DNA of 48,565 bases. It comes from CAYYNP01 sp964472545 (lineage in GTDB: Bacteria > Planctomycetota > Planctomycetia > Pirellulales > Thermoguttaceae). Under the pieces are notes generated by a model. That model did not search any database. It worked only from the letters and a program-made list of their open reading frames with translations, and had not been told where the DNA came from. The DNA is taken from positions 1 to 48,565 of the forward strand of contig CAYYNP010000035.1 of the NCBI GenBank assembly GCA_964472545.1, given 5' to 3'. Both the position numbers and the translations under genes were made by a program. Shown in pieces: positions 19,926 to 32,000 of the stretch (the first letter of the stretch is position 1; every line of letters starts with the position of its first letter).

Positions 19926-22900
19926 TTAGCCACCGTCGATATCGGTTAGATCGAGCAGCCGCAACGCCGTAAGGAAGTTTGTCTGGTTGTTCCTGGCCAG
20001 CAGCACGTCGGTCGCGTTGACGCGCTGGTCGCGGTTGTAGTCGTAGGCGAAGTCGACGGCTGCCGGGTGGAGGAAGTTGCGGGGGTTGTTTCGTGCCAGC
20101 AGCAGGTCGGTGGCGGTGACTTGGGCCTGGGCCGCCGAATTGCCCGCCTCGGCCACGGCGTTGCCGAAATAGAAGACGTCGTCTTGGAGCAATCCCAGCC
20201 GGCCGGCATGCACGGTGATCTGCACCCAGCGATTGCGAAGCGCACGGTCCTCCCACCTAATCGTTACGCGGTCGGCGCCGTTTTCACCCGCGTCGGCACG
20301 CACGGTAACGGCCGGATCGGGAGCCAAGGGCCAGGCGGCCGGATCGTTGTCGTTGCCCATGCGGAAGACGAAATCGCCGGCCTCGGGCGTAATCCCGTCG
20401 GGCAGGCCGGCCAGATCGACGAAGATCCCGTTGAGTCCCCGGTCGAAGCTCGTGTAGTTGGCAAAGGATGCGACCTGGCCGGGCAGCAGGGCGGTCTTGT
20501 CGGTGGCGACGGCTGCGTCGTCTCGCGGATCGGTGCCGGCATCGGAGCCGTCGTACGCGGAGTTGTTGTAGAACGCCCAGCGGGCAACCACCTCCGGCAC
20601 GACCAGCGCGGAGGCGTCGCCCGGCGTGGGGGAATGCGCTTGCCAACTCTCGGCGTACTGCCCCACCATCCCCAAGCCCAGCCGCTCGAGCGCCTCACCG
20701 AGCCCGTCGGCCGTGGCCGGCCAGCCGCCGTCGGGCAGGTAATCGCACTCATCGACCGTCGCGTAGGGCACTACCGGCGGCACGTCGAGCGTCGGTGCCT
20801 CGGGCCGCAACAGCCGCAGTCGTTCGCCGGCGTTGTTCAAGGCGCCCGGGTAGGGACCGAAGATCTGCACTTCCACCGGCACGGCGTACTTCTCGCGAAA
20901 CGCGGCCGGCGCGATCGGCACCACCAACGCCACGCTGCCGGGCGGCATCGTTGCATCGGCGGGGAACGGGAAATCGACTCCCTCGAGCCGCCATGTATTG
21001 TGCGGACGCAGCGGATCGAACAGCGCGACCGTCTCGCCGGTCGGATTCAGCAGTTCGATGAACTCGTCGCCGCCGGCGGGCGGATGGTACATGATCTCGC
21101 TGATCACGACCGGGCCGATACGCGGCTGCGCGTTCTGTGCGCCGAGCGTCCGCTGTTGCATCGGAACCAACTCGCCGCTGCCGTTGGGATAACGGCCGAA
21201 CGACTCGCCGGCCGCGGCCGCGGGAAACTCCGCGTGGTCGGCAAAGCGGGTCAGCCGGCCGGACGCGTCGGCTTCGGTCAACCAGACGTCGTCGCCTACG
21301 GCACCGTCTAAGGCAAATTCCAACTCTCCGCGCGGGCCGGCTTCGGGGTTCCAGAGGCCATTGGGGTTGAAGTCCCGCTCGTCGAAGACGAGATAATCGC
21401 CGGCGGCTATCCGGGTTCCGTCCGGGATGCGGAACTTGCGGTAGTCGCCGTTTGTCGGATTGGACGCCCAGCCCCAGGAGTCGCTTAGATACCAGCCGCC
21501 CAGATCGATTTCCTCGGCCGTCGTGTTGTACAACTCGATCGCGTCCAACAACGGGGGATCCGTGTGGGTGAGCACTTCGTTGACCGCCACGCCGGGCTGA
21601 GCAGCCGGTTCCGCGCCGGGAGTCCCGCCGAATTGGATGCTGGAGCGCCAGGCAGCCTCGTGACCGTAGTCGGCCGGCGCGGTGCCGTCCTGATCGATCA
21701 GTTCCAACGCGGCCCCTTTGCCGTCGGCCCGGCCCGGCCAGGCGCCGTCGTCATCGTATTCGAAATCGAGAATCGTCCGGCCTTGCCAATCGACCAGCGC
21801 AACGCGTTGGCCGCCGTCGTCCAACTCTCCGGTGAATTGCCCGGCGACGTGTACGCCGCCGCCGTAGCGGGCCTCGAACGCCGCCGGATTGCGGACGACG
21901 ACGACGCGCTGCCCCGGCTCCAGCGACGACACGCTGCCGTCGTTGAAGGCAAAGTCGATGTCGCCGGTGCACCTGGCATCGATCAAATCGATGGTCGTAT
22001 CGCCGGTCCGATTGAGCAGTTCGATATACTCGAAATCGGCGGCAGTGTAATCGGGCTCGGTCGAGTGTTGCGTGGCCAATTCGGCCTCGGTCGGATCCGC
22101 CGGATGGTAGTTGATCTCGCTGGCGGCCAGGTTTTCCGGAGCGGCCGGCGGGTTGACGTAGAATTGCGCCTGGGTGATCGCCGACCATTCGCCGTCGGCC
22201 CGTGCCCGGGCCCTCACCAAGAAGGATGCGGTCAGCAGAATCTTCCCATCGTAAACCCGCGCCCTGGGAGATACGCCGCCGCCGGGGCGCCTGGGGTCGG
22301 TGCCGTCGACGGTATAGTAGATTGTGCCGTCGTCCGCCGACAGTTCGACCAATGCGCCTGGCGCGATCGGTCCCCCCCAGCGATCGAACGCGGGCGCGTC
22401 GATGCTGGGAAACAGCCCCGCGCTGCGCATTTGCGCAACGACCGTTTCGGTGCGCCGCGAGATGATCTGGTTCTTGACGATTTCGACGTTGGCTCGCCAA
22501 GTATCCGGCGTGTAGTTGCCGGAGCCCCAGCGGGCCGTTTCGGCGACGATCGAGTCTTCGATCCGCTCGGCCAACTCGTCGAACTGGGCCAGCACGCGAT
22601 TGGGCGTGAGGATCCCGCCGTTGAAGAAATAGTCCTGCGCCCGATCCGCCAACAATATGCGGAATTCTTCGTGCTGCCGGACGCCGGGCCACATGTTGCC
22701 GGGGCCGCCGAAGGTGGTCACGTTGGCGCTCAGCCCACGGCGGAGAATCATGTCGCTGTCCCAGGCGAAGAACTTGTAGCCGGCGCCGGCTGCACGATGG
22801 CGAGCGGCCATCCAGTTCTGACTGGCCCGCCAGTCCCAGTCGTTGCCGCCGTAGAACTGTCCGAGCATATAGTCGGCGTAGTTGACGACGTCCATGTACT

Positions 22901-25481
22901 GCTGCAGCAACTGGTAGTTGCCTGTGGCGTTCCGCATCGCGCCGTAGGCGCCGGTGTTGCCGTCGATCGCAGATCCGGCGTTCAGGGCGTCGTAGTCCTC
23001 CTTGTCGCCGCCGAAGTACGAGGCCATGAAGGCGGCGTTGGGGCGTTCCATCAGGTGGAACTGCCCCCAGTAGACGCCGTTGATGTAGACCTGGACGTAG
23101 CGGCCGTGTGGGGCCGGCTGGCCCATCTCGAGCTGGCGTTCCGAGATCCAGCGGTTGCGGAAGTAGATTCCCCGCGTGCCGTTGGTGTAGAAGACCGTGT
23201 CGTGCGAGCCGGCCCGCAGCAGGATCTGATCGAACTCGTCGGCGGCGCCTTCGCCGAACGGCCCGTCGCCGAACAGGTCGTACTCCAACCTGGACGGACC
23301 GTAGAGGTTCTTGAAACTCAGCCGCATCGACTTCTTGGGGTAGTTGATGCTATGGCCGCCAAAATGCTCCACGCCGGCGTTGATCTGGAAACCGTCGGTG
23401 CCGTCGGGGAGTATCCATTCGACCGACGTGGCGTGTTCGTTTAGCGATACGCTCTGGGTCATCGCCGCAGCCGCATTGGGGGCCATCACCAAAGAGACCG
23501 TGGGGACCGCCGTCAGCGACCGCTGCATCTGCGGTCCCCAGACGGCGTGTCCGGTGATCGCCGACGACAAGTTGCTCTGTCGAACGACGTCGTCGAGGAA
23601 GATGTACGTCTGGGTGTCGACGTTGGTGGGCCGGTAGCCCGGCCTGAACGCGGCCGCCCGCAGCGTCGCCGTACTGGCGATCACGATCGGATTGGCGTAG
23701 AGCGTGCCGGTCTCTTCGGTCGGCTGGCTGCCGTCTAGCGTGTAATAGACCGTGGCCCCCGGCGTGGCGGAAGTGATTTGCACCTCGAACGGCTCGGCGT
23801 AAAAGCCGCGGTCGACGCTGAAGGCCGTGTCGGCCACCAATCCCAGCAGGCCGGCGCCGTTTGACTCTCGCGGCGAGGGGCTGGCGAAGAACCGTTTTCC
23901 CAACTGCAATAGATCGGAGACGATCAGGAAGTTGGCGTCCTCGGCCGTTGCGTTCATCCCGTGAACGGCAAGCACGTTGCGCCCGGCGCGCAACTCGTCA
24001 AGATACGCCGCCAGGTCGATCTCCTCCTGCTGTAGCGACTGCGGTACGGTTCTGGGGTCGTCGGCGGTCGAGTTCCAGTGAGGCGTTTGCGGCGCGTTGC
24101 TTCGGGCAACCTCCACGCCGTTGAGATACGCCACGAAGGCGTCGTTGTAGCGGACGCGCAATTGCATCGCGTCGAGACGGCTCGGGTTTTCGACCTCGAA
24201 AGGAATCCGCGCCCACAGCGACGCGTTCTGCCCGTGCATCGGCTCGGCGACGTCGATCATGAACGTGCCGTCGAGCCCCGTGGCGGCCACGTCGAAGCCG
24301 ATGCCGGTGGCCACGTCGGTCGTAAACGGCGTGACCAGGCCCACGTTTTCCGCCAGCGGCGAGGGTGGCTCCACGAAGGCCCAATCGGCGGCCGAATCGT
24401 GATCGGAATCGCCGCGGCGCTGCAGCGAGTTGCGGTCGGTGCCGGTCGCCAGTGCCGAGTTGCCGCTCCAGGCGTCGGCGCCGGTGACGGTGTGGGAGTT
24501 GACCGTGGTGTTCATTGCGGCAACTTGCTCGGCCGGATAGCCCCAGACGACGAAGTCGGCCACGTTGCCCACGTCGTCGACGATCATCACCCAGCCGTAG
24601 CCGGCGGTGCGCCAACTGATCGGCCCGCCCCAGTAGTATGCCGGTGCTTCCGAGTCGTCGTCTTGATAGAGCATCTGTCCGCCGCCGATGACCGCCGGCA
24701 GTTTCCAGTAGGTCGTATGCACCTGATTGACGTTGCCCGTGGTGCCGATGTTGGCGGCCACAACCCAGCCGTCGGTGTTGATTACCCGATCGGAGACGTT
24801 CTGGATCTCGACGTAGTCGGGGTCCTCCGTGCCCACTTCGGTGATCAGGATTCCGGACGTCTTGGTGAAGGCCGGCCACGCCGAGTCATCGAAGTCGGGC
24901 TGCATCCAATCCGTTTCGACGCCGGCATCTTGCGCCGTCGGAACGTTATAGGTCAGGGCGTCGTTGTCCGGAATGGAGAACGTCGTGGCGTCGTCGCTGA
25001 TCCCGTAGGAGACATCGGGCGCCTGCGGCGGATACTCCGGTGCGTACGCATGCGAAACGGTCATCCCGTCCGGCTGAACCAGGGCCAGGTACTCGCCGTC
25101 GCCGTCGAGCCGGAAATTCGTGTGCAGCCGAAGGCGAGTTGCGCTCCGATCCTTGCCCGAGGCGTAAACCAGCAGGTGCTCCCCGGGAGTGATCGAAACG
25201 GCCGGGAAGCGCCACCGTGTCAGATAATCCGGGTCGTCGGTCAGGTGCCACCCCCCTAAATTGACCGTGACCGTGGTCGGGTTATAGATTTCGATCCAAT
25301 CGGAGCGGTCGCCGTCCTCGTCGCGGAGGCCGGAGTCGTTGATCGCGAGAAACTCGTTGATTACCAGCGAACCGCCGTCGAGCAGCGTTCGCGGTTCGAG
25401 TCGTTCGACGGCCAGCCGACGGGAGAACGCCCCGCGGACAGCCGACGGCAATGGATTGCGCGAAGCGAGCCAGTCGAACAT
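19926..25481 (-). CDS. LEPR-XLL, lamin-tail, CotH-kinase-like and dockerin-like surface protein (1851 aa)
   Basis: This is a large exported protein without a PEP-CTERM tail. In place of a classical signal peptide the N-terminus has RRLAVERLEPRTLLDGG, the LEPR-XLL motif of planctomycete surface proteins. Domains by residue: lamin-tail 37-155 (INEFLAIND, DWIEIYN), second lamin-tail 208-345 (ILITEVGTEDPDYVEIQN), chitobiase/hexosaminidase C-terminal type Ig-like 555-625 (VYYTLDGSQP), CotH kinase-like 700-950 with KKSMRLSFK, RYVQVYINGVYWGQF and the metal-site-like WDSD at 907-910, second CHB_HEX 1040-1100 (IYYTVDGTDPRRP), lamin-tails 1115-1265, 1296-1405 and 1457-1565, and a dockerin-like end 1785-1840. 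The last EF loop (DYNRDQRVNATD) is canonical; the one before is degenerate. CotH proteins of spores are protein kinases; activity here is only possible, not shown. AGGA lies near the start. It is convergent with the 4087-aa gene and divergent from the 3600-aa gene. Confidence 0.9.
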   Translation of the reverse strand: MFDWLASRNPLPSAVRGAFSRRLAVERLEPRTLLDGGSLVINEFLAINDSGLRDEDGDRSDWIEIYNPTTVTVNLGGWHLTDDPDYLTRWRFPAVSITPGEHLLVYASGKDRSATRLRLHTNFRLDGDGEYLALVQPDGMTVSHAYAPEYPPQAPDVSYGISDDATTFSIPDNDALTYNVPTAQDAGVETDWMQPDFDDSAWPAFTKTSGILITEVGTEDPDYVEIQNVSDRVINTDGWVVAANIGTTGNVNQVHTTYWKLPAVIGGGQMLYQDDDSEAPAYYWGGPISWRTAGYGWVMIVDDVGNVADFVVWGYPAEQVAAMNTTVNSHTVTGADAWSGNSALATGTDRNSLQRRGDSDHDSAADWAFVEPPSPLAENVGLVTPFTTDVATGIGFDVAATGLDGTFMIDVAEPMHGQNASLWARIPFEVENPSRLDAMQLRVRYNDAFVAYLNGVEVARSNAPQTPHWNSTADDPRTVPQSLQQEEIDLAAYLDELRAGRNVLAVHGMNATAEDANFLIVSDLLQLGKRFFASPSPRESNGAGLLGLVADTAFSVDRGFYAEPFEVQITSATPGATVYYTLDGSQPTEETGTLYANPIVIASTATLRAAAFRPGYRPTNVDTQTYIFLDDVVRQSNLSSAITGHAVWGPQMQRSLTAVPTVSLVMAPNAAAAMTQSVSLNEHATSVEWILPDGTDGFQINAGVEHFGGHSINYPKKSMRLSFKNLYGPSRLEYDLFGDGPFGEGAADEFDQILLRAGSHDTVFYTNGTRGIYFRNRWISERQLEMGQPAPHGRYVQVYINGVYWGQFHLMERPNAAFMASYFGGDKEDYDALNAGSAIDGNTGAYGAMRNATGNYQLLQQYMDVVNYADYMLGQFYGGNDWDWRASQNWMAARHRAAGAGYKFFAWDSDMILRRGLSANVTTFGGPGNMWPGVRQHEEFRILLADRAQDYFFNGGILTPNRVLAQFDELAERIEDSIVAETARWGSGNYTPDTWRANVEIVKNQIISRRTETVVAQMRSAGLFPSIDAPAFDRWGGPIAPGALVELSADDGTIYYTVDGTDPRRPGGGVSPRARVYDGKILLTASFLVRARARADGEWSAITQAQFYVNPPAAPENLAASEINYHPADPTEAELATQHSTEPDYTAADFEYIELLNRTGDTTIDLIDARCTGDIDFAFNDGSVSSLEPGQRVVVVRNPAAFEARYGGGVHVAGQFTGELDDGGQRVALVDWQGRTILDFEYDDDGAWPGRADGKGAALELIDQDGTAPADYGHEAAWRSSIQFGGTPGAEPAAQPGVAVNEVLTHTDPPLLDAIELYNTTAEEIDLGGWYLSDSWGWASNPTNGDYRKFRIPDGTRIAAGDYLVFDERDFNPNGLWNPEAGPRGELEFALDGAVGDDVWLTEADASGRLTRFADHAEFPAAAAGESFGRYPNGSGELVPMQQRTLGAQNAQPRIGPVVISEIMYHPPAGGDEFIELLNPTGETVALFDPLRPHNTWRLEGVDFPFPADATMPPGSVALVVPIAPAAFREKYAVPVEVQIFGPYPGALNNAGERLRLLRPEAPTLDVPPVVPYATVDECDYLPDGGWPATADGLGEALERLGLGMVGQYAESWQAHSPTPGDASALVVPEVVARWAFYNNSAYDGSDAGTDPRDDAAVATDKTALLPGQVASFANYTSFDRGLNGIFVDLAGLPDGITPEAGDFVFRMGNDNDPAAWPLAPDPAVTVRADAGENGADRVTIRWEDRALRNRWVQITVHAGRLGLLQDDVFYFGNAVAEAGNSAAQAQVTATDLLLARNNPRNFLHPAAVDFAYDYNRDQRVNATDVLLARNNQTNFLTALRLLDLTDIDGG

Positions 25482-26079
25482 CTCGCGGTCCTACGTTCTC
25501 GGGGCGTGAGCGGCGCCGGGGGCCGGCTAGCATGGCAAAACCCCACCATCACCCATTATGCCGAGATTCGCCGGAAATGCAACTTCACGGGGGACTTCTG
25601 CGATTCTCGCCGAGTTGGTTGCGATGTTCAACGGAAGCCCTAAGGACGCGCCGGAGTAGTTATTTCGACCTGCGAAGTTCCCCATTTGGGGTTAATCTCG
25701 GGGCCTTCGTAGATCGTCGCGGCGCTCGAGTTCTCGTGCGAAGACGGGCCAGCGCCGCGCGATCGGCAAGCATCAGGAGCGGAGAATCTCGGGACTTCAC
25801 GCGGCGCACGGTTGCGGTTCTTGGGATTTGTGATATATTGAGGAATTGAGAGTACCGATCTTGTAGTGTTTCTTCCCTCGCAAGCCCATTTAGTCCGCCG
25901 AGGCAGACGCGGCTCTTCTCAGACGCACGGGCGCTTCTTAGAGGGAATCTCTCTAGACTTGGGTCTTGTCCTCGTCGCTGCGCGGCTGCGCATTCTGGGA
26001 ATCATCGCCATCGGCGGTTTGCCGCGTTGTGCTTCATCGCACGAACATTTGGCCCCCCGAAGTTGCCAGGAGTATTTCG
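25482..26079. promoter_or_regulatory. Divergent spacer between the CotH-like gene and the 3600-aa giant gene
   Basis: No gene is seen in these 598 bases. A rightward promoter candidate is TTGCGG (25812-25817), 16-base spacer, TATATT (25834-25839) with an extended TG motif at 25831-25832, which would leave a leader of about 230 bases before the giant gene. The AGGAG at 26068-26072 is the ribosome binding site for the ATG at 26080. No convincing promoter for the leftward gene and no riboswitch were recognised. Confidence 0.5.
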
Positions 26080-29000
26080 ATGAGACAGGTTTTTGCACGG
26101 TTGTTGCATCAGGCAGTACTGGTCCTCGCTGTAATTGGAGTCGGACTGACGGCGCCGACGGCCGCAACGGCCGACGTGCCCGGATTCGGTGACGGCTCGG
26201 GCTTCACGCTCACCGCCAACGGGGCCTCGGCGATTGCCGGCCTGCCGAGTATCGACGCCGGCACGCTGCAGATCACCAGCACCCAGCCCGGTGGCCAGGC
26301 GGCCAGCGCCTTCTTCAACACGAAGCAAGACGTGGGTGGCTTTGTGGCTCAGTTCGACTATCACCTGCTACCGCCGATGGGCAATCCGGCCGACGGGGCG
26401 GCGTTTGTGCTGCAAAACAGCGGCCTCAACGCCCTCGGTGCCGCCGGCGGGGGAATGGCCTACATGAACGTCCCGGACAGCGCCGCGCTGATCCTGAACG
26501 TCTACAACGGCCACCCGATCGGCACCGAATTTGTCACCGGAGGTGTTTTGGACTACGCCTACCAGCCGACCGGCAACATCAATCTCCGGGATACCAACCC
26601 GATTCGAGCCACGCTGACCTACGACGGCAGCGAGTTGGTGATGGGGCTGGCGGACCTCGCCACCGGGGAGACCTTCAGCAGGTCGATCGATGCGGACATC
26701 CCCGCAGCAGTCGGCGGCGGCAGCGCATGGGTCGGCTTCACCGGAGCCACCGGCGGGCTGTTTTCCAATCAACAGATCAGCAATTTCACGTACGTCGGCT
26801 TCGACAAGCTGACCTGGGACGGCACGGCCGACGGCAACTTCAGCGACCTGAACTGGCTCGACCGCTTCGGAAATCCTACGGCCAGCGTGCCCGACGAAAC
26901 GATCATGACTACGATCAACAACCGGATCGTCACGGTCGACACGGGCCCCGCGCCGGCTCGGGCCGCCACGCTCTCGGTCGATGCCGGGGCCGACCCGACC
27001 GGAGTCGTGATCCCCGCTGCTGAGAGCCTCTCGGTGGCGACCTCCGTAAACTTCGGCCCGGGCACGACATTGACAATGGGCCCCGGCGCTGCGTTGACGG
27101 CCGGCACGGGTGGCTCGATCAGTGCGGTTGGCATCGACGGCGACAGCACGATCAACGTGGGCATCGGTTCGCTTTCTGTAGGATCTTTGGCCGACGCGAC
27201 CACCGCGGGTACGCTGATCAAGGGCGGAAACGGAACCCTCTCGCTGGGCGCTTCCGGCGGCGCGGTCGACCTGGACAACTCGGCGGTTCGCGTTAGCGGC
27301 GGCACGTTGTCCCTCAGTGGTGCCGATCCGCTGGCCGGTTCCACGGCTCCGGTGCAACTCGACGGCGGAACCCTCCAACTCCTCGGTTCCCTGGATCCGA
27401 CGCCCGACCCGGGCTTGCCCGCGATCGCCGGGCTGCAACTCCATCTCGACGCCAGCGCCATCGTCTCGGCTAACGGTGCAACGGTTGGCCAATGGGACGA
27501 CCTTTCTGGTAACAACAACCATGCAACGCTCAGCATGGGAGCGCCCATCTATCGCCAAAGCGCCAACGGTGACGGTATCGCGGCCGTTGAGTTCGGGCCG
27601 GGTGCGGGCATGGTCACGCCGCTGACCGTCGCTGGGGACGACTATTCGGTTTTTGTCGTTTTCGACTCCGACCAGGACAGTGGTGCCGCACGCAGGGCAA
27701 TTCACGGGTCCAACAACTGGCTGATCGGCCCGTATAACGGCATGCTTCGGTATCACATGGGAGGATGGGCCTACGTTGGTGCGGAGTTCATGCCGGTGGA
27801 TGAATTCGTGGTTACTGAAGCCAGCAACAGCGCGGCGGCCTGGGCGTTCTACGAAAACGGCCAACAGCGGGCCGGGGGAGCTGGCTCTCGCGGTGCTGCG
27901 GGCCAACTCACTTTCGGGGCGGACAACCGGCCTTGGACTTGGGGTGAGTCGCTCCTGGGTGATATCGCCGAGGTCCTGGTTTACGATTCGGCGCTTAGCG
28001 AGGCCGACCGGGGCGATATCAACTTCCACTTCCAGCAGAAGTACGGCCTCGGCCCACGCGGCCCGCTCGATATGACCGGCGCCGATTTCGTGGTCACGCA
28101 GGACTCGACCCTCGAGGTCGTGACCGATGAGTACGGCGACTTCGGCGCGCTGACGCTGCAAAACGGCATTCTCACGACCAAGGGCACGGGCGATGAGATC
28201 GCCTTTACCGGCACGCAAGTCGCCGCCGGGGCCACGGCGGTCGGCATTGCGCCGGAAACCGAGACCTTCTTCGGCGTGATCGACGGCTCGGCGGCCACGG
28301 CACCCTTTACGTTCACCGTCGGCGGCAACAGAGAAATGGTCGTCGAAGCGGGGACGATGACCGGGATGGGGATGGCCACGATCGACGCCCGCGGCGGCAC
28401 GCTGAACATGATCGGCGCCGGCGCCTGGGCCGGTGCGACCAAGGCCCAGCTTTCCGGCGGCACGATGTCCATCTCGGCCGTGCCTATACCCGTTTCTCAT
28501 CCGATGAGTACGGCGGCCTACTACTCGTTCGAAGATCCGGCCGATCCGGGCCACGACGACTCGGGCAACGGCCATGACGGCACGCTCGTCGATACGGCGC
28601 TGCACACGCCCGTCGGCGTGATGGGCGGCGGACTCGGCTTGATCGGGGCCAACGACCGGATGGAGATCCGGCCCGGCGGCGTCAACTTGGGCCCCGAGTG
28701 GACGGTCTCCGCTTGGTTTGAAGGCCTGGCACCCGTGGGCGCGTGGCGGACCCTCTTCCGCGGCGCGGCCGCCGACCATCACATCATCGTCGAGCACAAT
28801 ACCACGATGTTGGGCGCGTACAGCAACACCGGCGGCGGCTTCCTTAGCTCCGGTTACGACACGTCCCTACTCACGCCCGATCCGCATCAGATCACGGCCG
28901 TCGGCTCCGAGGGTGGGACCGACTTCTACATCGACGGCGAGTACGTCGGAAGCTCCGGTGGCCAAGCCATCGGCAACGTGTTCAGCATCGGCAACTACCA

Positions 29001-32000
29001 GGGCGGCGGCCAGCGCTTTGCCGACCTGATCGACGAGGTCTATATCCACGATCGGGCACTCAACGCGGGCGAGGTGGCCGACCTCTTCGCCGAGAGCCAA
29101 GCACCCAAGGCGGTACTCCCCGCATTGGCCATGACGGATAAGGACTTCACGGTGACGGACGATTCGGCACTGTTCGCCGGCACCGACACTACGGCCGCCT
29201 TCGGCGATCTGACGCTCAAAGGCGGGACGCTGACGATTTCCGGCGCACCCGGCGGCGTCAGCTTCACTTCGACCACCGTCAACGTCGACCCGGCCAGCGG
29301 GCTGGAGGCGGGCGTCAACGCCATGGCCCCAACGCAGTTTTCGCCCGGCGGAACGCCCGTGGTGATGAGGTCCGGCGTGTTGCAGACCACCGGCAATCCG
29401 ATCACGCTCAACGGCATCAAGCTCCACTCGTCGGCGACCGCCGTGGGCTTCAACTTCCAGGCGGAGACCGACTACGGCCAGATCGACGGTAATCTGGCCC
29501 ATGCGATGGTCTCCAAGACCGGCCCGGGCGCTATGATCCTCAATCCGGGGGACGCAACGCGACTCAACAACGCGACGCTCGACGCGCAGGGCGGCCGGTT
29601 GGTGCTGGGCGGCAATGCAGCCTGGGGGAATGCCACCGAGGCCCGGCTCTCCGGTGGCACGCTCGAAATCCACGCCGGCGCGATTACCGATCCCACCGGC
29701 CTGAACGCGGGTCTGGTCGGCGCCTGGTTGTTTGACGAGGGGGCCGGCACCACGGCCGCCGATAGCACCGGAAACGGTGACGGCGTCGTTCAAGGAGCCT
29801 CGTGGGTCGACGATCCCGAACGCGGATCGGTGCTCGCTTTTAACGCCGTCGGGCAAGTCGCGGTTCCCGGCGGGCCCTTTGCCACGGTCGACGACGCAAT
29901 CACGGTCGCCTTTTGGCAAAACGGCGCCGCCACCCAGCCGCGCAACGATACGATCTTCCAAGCCAAGATCGGCGGCGCGCGGGCGGTCGGCAGCCACTTG
30001 CCGTGGAGTAACTCGAACGTGTATTGGGACGCAGGTGGCGCCGCAAGTTGCTGTGCCGACCGGTCGAACTTCGTGATTCCTCCCGAGGACTTCAAGGATC
30101 GTTGGAACCACTGGGCGTTTACCAAAGACACCAACACGGGCGAGATGAAGGTCTTCATCAACGGAGTTGAGCGGGACAGCCAGGGCGGGAGGACCATTCC
30201 GCTGGCCGGGATCGACCGGATGTTCATCGGGTCGGAAGAGAACGTCAACTTCTACGACGGGATGATCGACGAATTCCTCGTTTACGACCGAGCCGTCACC
30301 CCGGCGGAGGTCTCTCAACTCTTCATTGAGGGAATCGACTTCCCCGAACTGCCGGCGATTGCGATGGCCGGCAAGAACTTCACCGTCACGGCCGATTCCA
30401 CGCTCAAGGCCGCCTCTAGCACGACTGCCGCTTTCGGCGGGCTGACCCATGAAGGCGGGATGCTGACGATCACCGGCGCGCCCGACAGCGTTACGTTCAC
30501 TTCGTTGACCGTCAACGCCACCGGAGAAGCCGAGGCCAGCCTCAACGCCCTATCGCCCACCAGCTACGGTGTCGATCCCGTCGACTTGCAGGCGGGAATC
30601 TTGGCGACCATGGGCCAGTCGGTGGCCTTCGAGGGCGTCTCGATCAACGCCGTCGCCGCCGGTGGCACCGTCGGGTTCAACCCGCAAACCGATACCGATT
30701 ACGGCGGAATCGACGGAAACTTGCTTACCGTCAACGTCGCCAAGACCGGCCCGGGCACAATGACCCTGATCGACGGCGACGCGAGCGAGATGGGCAACGC
30801 CACCTGGGTCGCCCGGGGCGGCAACCTGAAGCTCGTCGGCACCGCCGCCTGGGGCGGCTCCACCAAGGCCACGCTGGCCGGTGGGACGCTGACCGTTACC
30901 GACGTGGAAGCGGCCCCCGTCGATCCCGCCGCGTTGGGAGGGCTGCAACTGCATCTCGACGCCGGCGCAATCGTCGGCCTCAACGACGGCGACGTGATGG
31001 GCTTTTGGAGCGACCAGTCCGGCAACCTCCACGACACCATTGAGACCATCGGCGACCCAACCTACCAGGCTTCGGCGCTGGGCGGCGAGCCCGCCGTTCG
31101 CTTCAACGGCAACGACGGCTTCCGGCTCGGGAACCTCAGCGGCGCGTTTCCGTCCGCCGCCACCTTGTTCGTGGTTACCACGTTGAGCGATCCCCACTAC
31201 AACCTGTTCACCACGCGCAACAACGACACTTGGTGGCGTTATCACGGCAACGGCCTCTCTTATCCCGGTCTGTTTCGATCGAATCGCATCGAGAACTACA
31301 CGGCCATGCCCGACGCCGGCTCGTTCATCTTCGCGGTCGAGAGTACGGCCGGCGGTTGGGAGATGTTCCAAGACGGCGCATCGCAAGGGGCCGTCGGCGG
31401 GCAGTACAACGCCGGCGACGAATACCGGATCGGCATGCACGACAACAACAACGGCGACAAGAACCTCAACGGCGACATCTCCGAGATCCTGGTCTACGAC
31501 AAGGGCCTCTCGGGGCCCGAGATGACCGCGGTCGGTTTCTACCTGCAGGAGAAGTACGGCCTGGACACGCTGTACCACGGTGAGATCGGGGCGCTGGAGA
31601 TGACCGAGTACGATTTGACGGTCACCGCCGACTCCACGCTCAACGCCAGCACCTCCAGCACGGCAGCTTTCGGCGCTCTGACCTTGCAGGACGGCGTCGC
31701 AACGGTTGTCGGCGCACCCGGCGGCGTGAGCTTTACCTCGACCACCATGCCGGAAACGGCCGGCACCTCGGGCATCACGGCCCAAACGGACGTCACGGGC
31801 GGCCCGTTGACGATCAACGCCGGCGTGCTTCGCACCCGCGGCCCGGTCAGCTTCGATTCGACCACGATCCCCGCGGCCGCCACGCGGGTCGGCCTCGACG
31901 GCGATCGTGATTTGCAGCTTGGGGTGATTAGCGGCGGCGGCGCGGGCCACGAGGTGACGATCTCCAAGGTCGGTGCTGACACAACCGTGTTGACTGAAGC

